Assembly (NCBI GenBank): GCA_023415915.1
Contig: JAEZIZ010000105.1
Coordinates: 1-17,620 of the forward strand
Direction: 5' to 3'
DNA length: 17,620 bases
Source of the DNA: Bacillota bacterium
Lineage (GTDB): Bacteria; Bacillota; Clostridia; Christensenellales; SZUA-584
Below the pieces are notes generated by a model. It was given only the letters and a program-made list of their open reading frames with translations. It searched no databases and was not told the DNA's origin. Of this stretch, positions 1 to 6,905 are shown piece by piece. Position 1 is the stretch's first letter; the number at the start of each line of letters is the position of its first letter. Position numbers and translations under genes: made by a program.

Positions 1-120
1 GCCATAGCTCTTTTCCGCCTTTTCCGTTACTATGGCAACATTCTACACCCGGCATTGGCCTATTTTACGGACTTGTCATTGATGATTCATCCTAATAGCC
101 ATATAAGTATATATAATCAA

Positions 121-129
121 AAGGGGTGG
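121..129 (+). promoter_or_regulatory. Ribosome binding site of the zinc-ribbon protein
   Basis: The purine-rich AAGGGGTGG lies 4 nt before the ATG at 134 and supports that start. I see no convincing sigma-A promoter in 1-120: TTGTCA at 73-78 has no -10 element at the right spacing. Positions 1-120 otherwise hold no feature I can support. Confidence 0.6.
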
Positions 130-133
130 ATAT

Positions 134-1225
134 ATGAGTTCTTTGCTGCAAACAAGCGATAACTTTAAATGCCCTTCCTGCGGCGCTGATATGAAGCTCG
201 ATTTTTCCTCTAAAACCGCCTGCTGCGATTACTGCAATCGTAAAGACGAAATTGCCGCGATGAATGAAGACATTGTAGATCTTGATTTTGACAGGACTGA
301 AAAGGACTCCTCTCTTAACGATTGGGGCATCGATGTAAACGTAGTTCGCTGCGCAAATTGCGGGAAGCAGGCTTTATCCGCTTCGGCCGGGGATGCTTGC
401 ACTTTCTGCGGTTCGGCGGACATAACCTCCGTCGAAATGCTGCCCGGGCTGCGACCTGATTCGCTCATACCTTTCAAGATCGACGTAAACAAGTCCATAC
501 AGCTTTTTATTCGATGGATAAAGCAAAGAAGGCTTTCGCCGTTTGCTCTTAAAAGAGAGTTTAAAGCGGGAAACATCAGAGGAGTTTATATACCCTATTG
601 GTCTTTCGACACAAACGCCAAGTCATCGTACACCGGTCAGGCTGGCGACTACTACTACGAAGATGAAACCAGTACCGTTACGGTGAACGGCAAGACCGAA
701 ACAAAGACGCGCCGCATACAGAAGATACGCTGGCGCTTCGTTTCGGGGTCGTACGACAGGAGCTTTAAGAATATAATGTTCAACGACTCGGCGCTGGATC
801 AAAAAGTGCTGGAATCGCTGGAACCTTTCCGGCTTAATGAGCTTGTAAAATATGAACCCAGGTTTCTTCAAGGGTACTTCGTGGAACGCCAGTCAGGCGG
901 CCTAAAAGCGGTATGGGAACGCGCAAGGTCTTATATGGGCAAGGCGATACGCGAAGACATAAAGGATACTATAAAGCGCGGCTGCGACGTACAGGGAAAG
1001 ACAAACGTAAATACGAACTATACCGACATAAAATACAGGCTGATGCTGCTGCCCGTATGGGTATCTTCATACAAGTTCCGCTCAAAAACCTACAACTTCT
1101 ATATAAACGGCCAGACAAGCGAGGTGCAGGGCAAGTCGCCCAAGAGCATATTAAAGATAGGCGGAATCATTGTGATACTTGCAGGCATTATAACAGGCTT
1201 GTGTTTTCTGCTGAAAGTATTTTGA
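134..1225 (+). CDS. Membrane-anchored protein with two zinc ribbons (YdjG-like)
   Basis: This 363-residue protein begins with two four-cysteine zinc ribbons. The first has CPSC at 13-16 and C31/C34, and the second has CANC at 73-76 and C89/C92. A middle region of about 240 residues is rich in aromatic and basic residues. One hydrophobic helix lies at the very C-terminus (about 342-362), which suggests a tail-anchored protein with its bulk in the cytoplasm. The layout resembles the TFIIB-type zinc-ribbon proteins such as B. subtilis YdjG, which is linked with a PspA-type membrane-stress operon; that parallel is from memory and rests on architecture. No PspA-like or YdjH/YdjI-like neighbour is seen here, and the gene appears to be a single-gene unit ending in a terminator. 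The start follows a good ribosome site. The cysteine motifs are certain; the cellular role is not known. Confidence 0.75.
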   Translation: MSSLLQTSDNFKCPSCGADMKLDFSSKTACCDYCNRKDEIAAMNEDIVDLDFDRTEKDSSLNDWGIDVNVVRCANCGKQALSASAGDACTFCGSADITSVEMLPGLRPDSLIPFKIDVNKSIQLFIRWIKQRRLSPFALKREFKAGNIRGVYIPYWSFDTNAKSSYTGQAGDYYYEDETSTVTVNGKTETKTRRIQKIRWRFVSGSYDRSFKNIMFNDSALDQKVLESLEPFRLNELVKYEPRFLQGYFVERQSGGLKAVWERARSYMGKAIREDIKDTIKRGCDVQGKTNVNTNYTDIKYRLMLLPVWVSSYKFRSKTYNFYINGQTSEVQGKSPKSILKIGGIIVILAGIITGLCFLLKVF

Positions 1226-1257
1226 TACACCAGCTTTCCGGTGTCCTGTACAACATA

Positions 1258-1281
1258 AAAAAGCCTTATTATAGGCTTTTT
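1258..1281. terminator. Bidirectional intrinsic terminator
   Basis: AAAAAGCCT (1258-1266) pairs with AGGCTTTTT (1273-1281) around a 6-nt loop. A T-run follows on the plus strand, and the A-run at 1257-1262 gives a U-run on the minus strand. The hairpin lies between the convergent zinc-ribbon gene (+) and GIY-YIG gene (-), so it can end both transcripts. Confidence 0.85.
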
Positions 1282-1299
1282 AGTTTTATTAAAATTGTT

Positions 1300-1548
1300 T
1301 TACCGGACGGTTTCACCGATAAGCCGCAGCTTCTTTTCACGCGGCAGTTTTTTTATCTCGGCCTCCCTACGTAAAGCTTCGCGCTTTGTATCATACGCCT
1401 CGCAATACTTAAGTTCTACGGGCAGCCTGCTCCTTGTATATTTGCCGCCTCTGCCAAGGTTATGCTGCGCTATGCGACGCTCAGCGTCCAGCGCAAAACC
1501 GGTATACAGGCTCCCGTCCCGGCACTGCGCTATATACACATAGAACAC
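1300..1548 (-). CDS. Small GIY-YIG nuclease-domain protein (UPF0213/YazA-like)
   Basis: This 82-residue protein is essentially one GIY-YIG fold. YVYI at 3-6 stands for the GIY strand and LYTG at 14-17 for the YIG strand. Arg24 and His29-Asn30 follow, then GRGGKYTR (32-39), and a downstream EAL...EAEIKKL helix with conserved acidic and basic residues. Length and motifs fit the stand-alone UPF0213 family (B. subtilis YazA, E. coli YhbQ), for which DNA cleavage activity has been suggested but no pathway is settled. The start codon lies 2 nt after the stop of the DegV-family gene, so the two are almost certainly co-transcribed and probably translationally coupled. The gene ends 19 nt before a bidirectional terminator. 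Family assignment is confident; function is open. Confidence 0.9.
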   Translation of the reverse strand: MFYVYIAQCRDGSLYTGFALDAERRIAQHNLGRGGKYTRSRLPVELKYCEAYDTKREALRREAEIKKLPREKKLRLIGETVR

Positions 1549-1550
1549 GG

Positions 1551-2390
1551 CTATTTATTAATGTAGAGTATGCCTATAGTACCCGGCCCGCAGTGAACGG
1601 AGATAGTAGGCGAAGCGTCGGTGATAAACACGTTTTTAAACCCTTGCTCCATTTCGAGCAGGTTCTTTAATTCATCCGCGTGTTTTGACAGGCAGTGCGT
1701 AACAAATATACGCTTCGGATTGATTGCATCCGCTTTCTCCATAAGCTGGTTGTAATACTTGCGTACAAAGCTGCTACCCCTGAACTTTACGGTAGGAACA
1801 ATCTCTCCGTTTATTAGCTCTAATTTCGGCTTTATCTTCAGCCTGCTGCCCATTATGGAAACAAGCCGTGAGCACCTGCCTCCCATATAAAGGTACTTCA
1901 GCGTGTCGACTACAAAGCTGGCCTGTACGCTGCTTCTTATCGCAAGAATATACTCCGTTATCTCCTTAAGGCTCGCGCCCTGGTCGGCCATGTCGGCCGC
2001 TTCAAGCACCTGAAGGCCAATGCCCGTGGAAAGGCTGAGCGAATCTATAACTGATATGCGTTCGCTGTTCAATTCGCTTGCGGCGGTTATCGCATTCTGC
2101 ACCGTTGCTGAAAGCTTGCTGCTTATTCCAATAAACAGTATGTCATAGCCTTGGTCCAGCCATTTCTTAAACGTTTCGGTAAACTGGTATTCGTTTACCG
2201 CGGCCGACTTGGGCAATACGTTGAATTTATCGGCATATAGAAAAAGGTCTTTATTAGAGAGGCTGTGATCATCCGGAAAGCTTTTGTCGCCAAGTATTAT
2301 GTGCAGGGGGACCATGTCTATTCCGCGTTCTTTCATTAGGCTGTATGGTAAATCAGACGTGCTGTCAGTAATTACTTTCACTTTATTCAT
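1551..2390 (-). CDS. DegV-family fatty-acid-binding protein (FakB-like)
   Basis: This 279-residue protein has the length and motifs of DegV/FakB proteins, which hold a fatty acid for phosphorylation by the FakA kinase and feed it to phospholipid synthesis. The N-terminal VITDSTSDLP (6-15) is the family hallmark. Also present are SSKLSATVQNA (90-100), SLSLSTGIG (117-125), GGRCSR (170-175) and the C-terminal VHCGPGTIGI (265-274). The usual T-S-Q-P head-group motif is replaced here by PKSAAV (60-65), where only the serine is kept. The ATG is preceded by a clear GGAG ribosome site and a sigma-A promoter. No FakA kinase is in the window. The family is sure; the exact ligand is not. Confidence 0.93.
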   Translation of the reverse strand: MNKVKVITDSTSDLPYSLMKERGIDMVPLHIILGDKSFPDDHSLSNKDLFLYADKFNVLPKSAAVNEYQFTETFKKWLDQGYDILFIGISSKLSATVQNAITAASELNSERISVIDSLSLSTGIGLQVLEAADMADQGASLKEITEYILAIRSSVQASFVVDTLKYLYMGGRCSRLVSIMGSRLKIKPKLELINGEIVPTVKFRGSSFVRKYYNQLMEKADAINPKRIFVTHCLSKHADELKNLLEMEQGFKNVFITDASPTISVHCGPGTIGILYINK

Positions 2391-2441
2391 AGTTTTCTCC
2401 AGTTTGTGTATTATTTGCTATGACCGAATTATCATTTTCGT

Positions 2442-2471
2442 ATTATACCATAACATATACATATTTGTCCA
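2442..2471 (-). promoter_or_regulatory. Sigma-A-type promoter of the DegV gene
   Basis: Read on the minus strand, TGGACA (2471-2466) and TATAAT (2447-2442) are separated by 18 nt. The -10 is a perfect match and the -35 matches 5 of 6. Transcription would start near 2435, giving a leader of about 45 nt before the DegV ATG. Confidence 0.7.
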
Positions 2472-2582
2472 AATAAAAGAATAATATATGGATATTTTCC
2501 ACGGTGCGTCTGCCTGCGTATGGCGTACCCAAATACACACCCCAGCAAGCCTCACATCATGCCGGGGACCCCGTTATTTACA

Positions 2583-2608
2583 CCCCATAAAGTTTCGGCT
2601 TTATGGGG
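2583..2608. repeat. Perfect 10-bp hairpin without a T-tract
   Basis: CCCCATAAAG (2583-2592) and CTTTATGGGG (2599-2608) form a perfect stem around the loop TTTCGG. Neither strand has a T-run after it, so it is a poor intrinsic terminator. It lies 45 nt past the lipoprotein stop on the minus strand and may protect or end that mRNA. A short CGGGG-A-CCCCG near-palindrome lies just to its left at 2563-2573. The rest of the 2472-2653 gap shows nothing I can name. Confidence 0.7.
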
Positions 2609-2653
2609 AAAACCTTATGAACAATCGCTCAAAAGGCTTTTTGTGTCTGCTTT

Positions 2654-3034
2654 TTAATTGCTGGGAAGCGTAAGCGCGTCCTCAAAACCCTCCAAAAGCT
2701 CTCCAAGGTCCTGCTGCTCCACTTTGTCTCTTGTGTATGTCATGCCTTCGAGGTTAATCTTTCCGTCCTTAAGTTCAAACTCCGACTCCGATTCATCTTC
2801 CTCAATTTTAATCGTGCCCTTGCCCGAAGCGGCATCGAACTTATAAGTTCCGTCAATAGACATACCCATCATTTGCAGGGAAACAACGCCGCCGCTTTTG
2901 AACTCCATCGTGCCGGCTAGACCGGTCGTCTCATACCAAAGACCGTTTATACTATTAGCCGGAGCACCGCAGCCCGCAAAAACGGCAACAAGCACAACCA
3001 GTAAAACAAACAGAACTACGACATTTCTCTTCAT
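2654..3034 (-). CDS. Small predicted lipoprotein, function unknown
   Basis: This 126-residue protein has a lipoprotein signal peptide. It consists of MKRN, a hydrophobic run to residue 20, and the lipobox FAGC with Cys22 as the likely lipidation site. The mature part of about 104 residues has alternating hydrophobic strands with turns (NGLWYET, GTMEFKSGG, GTYKFD, GTIKIEEDES, ELKDGKINLEGMTY). This suggests a small beta-sheet or lipocalin-like domain as in many uncharacterised Clostridia lipoproteins, followed by a short acidic helix. It would be lipidated by Lgt, which is also encoded in this window, and sit on the outer face of the membrane. It has its own GGAGGT ribosome site and promoter and diverges from lon. 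I do not recognise a specific family. Confidence 0.82.
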   Translation of the reverse strand: MKRNVVVLFVLLVVLVAVFAGCGAPANSINGLWYETTGLAGTMEFKSGGVVSLQMMGMSIDGTYKFDAASGKGTIKIEEDESESEFELKDGKINLEGMTYTRDKVEQQDLGELLEGFEDALTLPSN

Positions 3035-3071
3035 AAAGACCTCCGTTTTTTTGTATATAATTTATCGTATA

Positions 3072-3100
3072 ATTATACCACCATATTAACTAAATGTAAG
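3072..3100 (-). promoter_or_regulatory. Promoter of the lipoprotein gene
   Basis: On the minus strand, CTTACA (3100-3095) and TATAAT (3077-3072) are 17 nt apart. The -10 is perfect and the -35 matches 4 of 6. It sits 38 nt upstream of the ATG and faces away from the lon promoter. Confidence 0.65.
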
Positions 3101-3141
3101 GACTTTTAAAGAAAAAGACTACCGGCAATAAAAAAAGACCA

Positions 3142-3189
3142 AACTAATGTTTAAAGAGGCGAAGCTTTCGCTGAATACCTGCATTAGTT
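3142..3189. promoter_or_regulatory. Nested inverted repeat at the lon promoter
   Basis: AACTAATG (3142-3149) is matched by CATTAGTT (3182-3189). Inside lies a second short palindrome, GCGAA-GCT-TTCGC (3159-3171). The right outer arm overlaps the candidate lon -35 (TTGCGG, 3188-3193), and the whole element lies between two divergent promoters. This suggests an operator, but no regulator is identified, and it matches neither the CIRCE element nor CtsR heptads. Confidence 0.5.
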
Positions 3190-3216
3190 GCGGACGGCCG
3201 TGTTTTAATGTATAAT
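3188..3216 (+). promoter_or_regulatory. Candidate sigma-A promoter of lon
   Basis: TTGCGG (3188-3193) and a perfect TATAAT (3211-3216) are spaced by exactly 17 nt. The -35 is weak (3 of 6). The start would be near 3223, leaving a leader of about 21 nt that holds the GGAGG ribosome site at 3233-3237. Confidence 0.65.
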
Positions 3217-3243
3217 ACTTCAAGCTGGTTTTGGAGGCAGTAG

Positions 3244-5601
3244 ATGAGCAATATAATGCCAATGGTCGCGCTTAGGGATGTTATTGTTTTCCCGGGAATG
3301 GCGCTTCATTTTGAAGTAGGAAGGGATAAATCTGTCGCCGCGCTAGAAAAAGCGATGGAGAATGACCAGATTATATTTCTTGCCGCACAGAAAGACAAGG
3401 AAGTCTCCGTGCCTGAGCCGGAGGACATATACGAGGTCGGTACCGTCTCCAAGATAAAACAGATTTTGAAGCTTCCCGGCGATATCATCAGGGTGCTTGT
3501 TAAAGGCATTTACCGTTCAAAGATTGTGCGGTATACGCAGTTTGCTCCATATCTCGAAGTGGAAACCGAAGAGTTGGCGTTTGAGCATAATCAAGGCGAC
3601 GACGTTCGGGAACAGGCGCTCAAAAGGATGGCGCTGAGCCTCTTTGAGCAGCTTACATCCGTAAGCTCGAAAATTACCACGGAGACGCTCGCCTCGATAA
3701 ACAGCGTCGACGATATAAACCAAATCGCGGATATTATAGCTTCCAGCATACTATTTAACCTTGAAGACAAACAGCGCATTCTGGAAAGTTCGAATATTGC
3801 CGAAAAGCTCGAACTGCTTGTAGGCATGCTGACAAATGAGCTTGAGGTCGCGAATATTGAAAACGATATACGCAACAAGGTAAGGAAGCAGATAGATAAA
3901 TCGCAAAAAGAATATGTGCTTCGCGAACAGATGCGCGCTATACAAAAGGAGCTCGGCGAAACAAGCAGCGTGCAGTCCGATGCCGAGGAGCTTCGCGAGA
4001 AGCTGAAAAAACTCGACCTCTCCGACGAAATCCGTGAGAAGGTCGAAGTAGAGATATCGCACATGGAGAGGCTGTCGCTGGGTTCTCCCGAGCTCGGCGT
4101 TATACGTACTTATGTGGAGTGGATACTCAATCTGCCCTGGAACGTGATGACGGAAGACAATCTTGACTTGGAGCATGCGCGCCGAATATTGGACGAAGAC
4201 CATTTCGGTCTGGAAAAAGTAAAAGACAGGGTAATAGAATACCTCGCCGTGCTGGCAAGAAAGCGCGACCTTCACGGCCCGATACTCTGCTTCTTAGGCC
4301 CTCCGGGTACCGGCAAAACATCAATAGCGCGTTCTATAGCGCGGGCGCTGGGCCGCAAGTTTGTGCGCACGTCGCTGGGCGGCGTAAGGGACGAGGCCGA
4401 AATAAGAGGGCACAGAAGAACATATATAGGCGCCATACCCGGCCGCATAATATCTTCGATGAAGCAGGCGGGCACTATGAACCCCGTGTTCTTGTTTGAC
4501 GAAATAGACAAGATGGCAAGCGATTTCCGCGGCGACCCCGCTTCCGCGATGCTTGAAGTGCTCGATCCGGAGATAAACAATTCGTTCAGGGACCATTACC
4601 TTGACATACCTTTCAGCCTCGAGCATGTGATGTTTCTGACAACGGCGAACAGCTATGACACGATACCCGCTCCGCTGCTGGACAGGATGGAAATTATCGA
4701 GCTGTCAAGTTATACAGAGTTTGAAAAGATAGGTATCGCCAAGAACCACCTTATACCCAAACAGCGCGAGGCCCACGGTCTTACTGCGCAGGAGGCGGGC
4801 ATAAGAGACGCAGCGCTTACCGAGATAATAAGAAGCTATACGCGGGAAGCGGGCGTGCGCGAGCTTGAACGGAAGATAGCGACTGTATTCCGCAAATGCG
4901 TAGTGGAGCTTACCGAAACAAAGAAGTCGAGCATTTCGGTCACGAAGAACACGCTTGCTAAGTATCTCGGGCCTCCGATGTATACCAAGGCCGAATCGGA
5001 GACCGAGGACAGGGTGGGCGTCGTAACGGGCCTAGCCTGGACGGCTGCGGGCGGCCAAACGCTCGTCGTTGAAGCGATAAAGATGCATGGCAAGGGCAAT
5101 CTCGTGCTTACCGGCAAGCTCGGTGAAGTGATGCAGGAATCCGCAAAAGCCGCGCTTAGTTATGTGCGCGCAAATAGCGCCGTTCTTGGTATAAACGAAG
5201 ATTTTGCGGACGATACCGATATACATATACACCTGCCCGAAGGAGCCATACCCAAGGACGGCCCGTCCGCGGGCATTACGATAGCCACAGCGCTAGTGTC
5301 CGTGCTTTCCGGCAGGGCCGTTAGGAGCGACGTCGCGATGACGGGCGAGATTACGCTTACAGGCAGAGTGCTGCCAATAGGCGGCCTTAAGGAAAAAGCT
5401 CTTGCCGCGCTTAAGATAGGCATAACAACTATTATAATACCCGCCGGGAACAAGAAGGATCTCTCACTGCTGCCCGCTTCGGTAAGAAGAAAAATAAACT
5501 TCGTACTCGTTTCGGAGCTTAAGGAAGTACTGGCAGCCGCCATTACGCCCCTCGAAGCCTCGCAAACTGCCGACGATAATAATCAGCCCAAAGAGCATTG
5601 A
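3244..5601 (+). CDS. lon: ATP-dependent protease La (LonA)
   Basis: This 785-residue protein has full LonA length and domain order. The N-terminal substrate-binding domain starts at MVALRDVIVFPGM, and a coiled-coil linker occupies about 190-270. The AAA+ module has Walker A GPPGTGKT at 352-359 and Walker B VFLFDE at 415-420. The C-terminal protease domain has the nucleophile Ser675 in PKDGPSAG and the partner Lys718 in GGLKEK, separated by the family's usual 43 residues. Lon is the cytosolic quality-control protease that unfolds and degrades damaged and short-lived regulatory proteins. The start follows a GGAGG site by 6 nt. ysxC lies 33 nt downstream, a conserved Firmicute neighbour. Its divergent promoter region holds a nested inverted repeat. 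Nothing in the protein looks truncated or unusual. Confidence 0.98.
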   Translation: MSNIMPMVALRDVIVFPGMALHFEVGRDKSVAALEKAMENDQIIFLAAQKDKEVSVPEPEDIYEVGTVSKIKQILKLPGDIIRVLVKGIYRSKIVRYTQFAPYLEVETEELAFEHNQGDDVREQALKRMALSLFEQLTSVSSKITTETLASINSVDDINQIADIIASSILFNLEDKQRILESSNIAEKLELLVGMLTNELEVANIENDIRNKVRKQIDKSQKEYVLREQMRAIQKELGETSSVQSDAEELREKLKKLDLSDEIREKVEVEISHMERLSLGSPELGVIRTYVEWILNLPWNVMTEDNLDLEHARRILDEDHFGLEKVKDRVIEYLAVLARKRDLHGPILCFLGPPGTGKTSIARSIARALGRKFVRTSLGGVRDEAEIRGHRRTYIGAIPGRIISSMKQAGTMNPVFLFDEIDKMASDFRGDPASAMLEVLDPEINNSFRDHYLDIPFSLEHVMFLTTANSYDTIPAPLLDRMEIIELSSYTEFEKIGIAKNHLIPKQREAHGLTAQEAGIRDAALTEIIRSYTREAGVRELERKIATVFRKCVVELTETKKSSISVTKNTLAKYLGPPMYTKAESETEDRVGVVTGLAWTAAGGQTLVVEAIKMHGKGNLVLTGKLGEVMQESAKAALSYVRANSAVLGINEDFADDTDIHIHLPEGAIPKDGPSAGITIATALVSVLSGRAVRSDVAMTGEITLTGRVLPIGGLKEKALAALKIGITTIIIPAGNKKDLSLLPASVRRKINFVLVSELKEVLAAAITPLEASQTADDNNQPKEH

Positions 5602-5634
5602 ACTTTTGGGTATTCCAAGTAACAGGAAGTATGC

Positions 5635-6213
5635 ATGCAGATAACTAAGGCGCGTTTCCTCAAAAGCATGAAGGCGATCTCTGATTACCCTGATTCAGGG
5701 TTGCCTGAAATAGCGGTGTGCGGCAGATCAAATGTTGGCAAGTCCACGCTTATCAATCTGCTTACCAACAATAATAAGATGGCGAGGACAAGCGCAAGCC
5801 CCGGCAAGACGAGGCTTGTCAATTTCTTCGTTATAAACGAGCAGTTTCTTTTAGTCGACCTGCCGGGCTACGGATACGCAAAAGCCGCGAAATCAGAAAA
5901 AGGTACGTGGCCGGAAATGATAGAGGGGTATTTAAACTTAACGCGCAATTTAAAGGCGCTGCTTATACTGCTCGACATACGCCGCGAGCCTTCAGCCGAC
6001 GACCTTAGGATGTTCGAGTGGGCTCAGCATTTCGGCCTTTACGTTATAATTGTCGCCACCAAGGCCGACAAGATCGCCAAATCAAAGCGCTTTCAATGCA
6101 TACGTGAAATAAAGCGCAAGATAGGCATCGATTATCCTGCGGTGGCGGTATCCTCCATCGAAAAAACCGGGCAGCAGGAGCTGCTTGACGAGATAGAAAG
6201 CGTTTTGATATGA
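5635..6213 (+). CDS. ysxC: Ribosome-biogenesis GTPase YsxC/EngB
   Basis: This 192-residue TRAFAC GTPase has all its motifs in order: G1 GRSNVGKST (30-38), the SPGKTR switch region (55-60), G3 DLPGYGYA (75-82), G4 TKADK (142-146) and a G5-like SS (173-174). Length and motifs fit the EngB/YihA family, which is needed for late assembly of the 50S subunit and is usually essential. Of two nearby ATGs at 5631 and 5635, only the second is in frame, and it is preceded by AGGAAG. The gene follows lon by 33 nt and overlaps the next gene by 4 nt (ATGA), so lon-ysxC-phosphoesterase reads as one operon. Confidence 0.97.
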   Translation: MQITKARFLKSMKAISDYPDSGLPEIAVCGRSNVGKSTLINLLTNNNKMARTSASPGKTRLVNFFVINEQFLLVDLPGYGYAKAAKSEKGTWPEMIEGYLNLTRNLKALLILLDIRREPSADDLRMFEWAQHFGLYVIIVATKADKIAKSKRFQCIREIKRKIGIDYPAVAVSSIEKTGQQELLDEIESVLI

Positions 6214-6905
6214 GTATATACGCTATAGGAGACCTGCATCTTTCGGGGGCGCTGCCTAAACCCATGGATGTGTTCGGCGAACATTGGTCGGATCATTGGG
6301 CAAAAATAAAGGAGCACTGGCTCAGCGTCGTTACGGCGGGCGACCTTGTGCTTATACCCGGCGACCTCTCCTGGGCTATGAAGCTTTCGGAAGCGGCGGA
6401 GGACTTAAGCGAGATATGCGCGCTGCCCGGCAAAAAGATAATAATGAAGGGCAACCACGACTATTGGTGGAGCTCGCTCTCCAAGGTTAATTCGCTGCTC
6501 AGCAACGATACGCACGCACTGCAAAACAACTGCTACACATTCGGCGAATTCGTTATTGCGGGCTCGCGCGGCTGGACAATACCCAGCAATTATCAGTACA
6601 ATCCCGCCGAAGACGAAAAGCTCTACCTGCGCGAGGCGGGAAGGCTTGAATCTTCACTTAAGAAAGCGCGCGAAACCGCGCCATACTCGCGCCTTATTGG
6701 CATGATACACTTCCCTCCCTCCGACAGGCTGGGCGGTAGCACGCTTTACACCGACGCTTTCGAAAAGTACGGCGCCGAGCATGTCGTTTATGGCCATCTG
6801 CACGCCGCGAGCATAAGCGGCGCTCTTTCCGGAGTTGTCCGGGGCGTCAGATACACGCTAGTCTCGTGCGACGCCACCGGCTTTAAGCTTGCAAAGATTG
6901 CTTAA
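6210..6905 (+). CDS. Calcineurin-like metallophosphoesterase
   Basis: This 231-residue protein has a complete two-metal phosphoesterase site: GDLHLSG (Asp8, His10), GDLSW (Asp52), KGNHDYWW (Asn82, His83), the HFPP histidine (His167) and YGHLH (His196, His198). It resembles the uncharacterised bacterial family COG1768, assigned from memory of the opening residues and size. It has no signal peptide or membrane segment, so it is cytoplasmic. Its substrate is unknown. The ATG overlaps the ysxC stop as ATGA, which implies translational coupling with the ribosome-assembly GTPase. Its stop TAA shares the TTAA at 6902-6905 with the stop of the convergent lonB gene, so no terminator fits between them. 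The fold is sure; the reaction is not. Confidence 0.92.
   Translation: MSIYAIGDLHLSGALPKPMDVFGEHWSDHWAKIKEHWLSVVTAGDLVLIPGDLSWAMKLSEAAEDLSEICALPGKKIIMKGNHDYWWSSLSKVNSLLSNDTHALQNNCYTFGEFVIAGSRGWTIPSNYQYNPAEDEKLYLREAGRLESSLKKARETAPYSRLIGMIHFPPSDRLGGSTLYTDAFEKYGAEHVVYGHLHAASISGALSGVVRGVRYTLVSCDATGFKLAKIA

Noticed and set aside
1..162. An open plus-strand frame from the left edge to about 162, and another to about 95, as the end of an upstream gene
   Set aside because: Neither frame resembles a known protein end, and the first overlaps the zinc-ribbon gene start. The stretch is too short to decide.
2488..2673. A 61-codon plus-strand frame in the gap between DegV and the lipoprotein
   Set aside because: It has no ribosome site, an unlikely composition, runs through the 2583-2608 hairpin and ends inside the lipoprotein gene.
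3101..3243. CIRCE or CtsR heat-shock operator upstream of lon
   Set aside because: Neither the CIRCE arms nor the CtsR heptads are present; the inverted repeat that is there has a different sequence.
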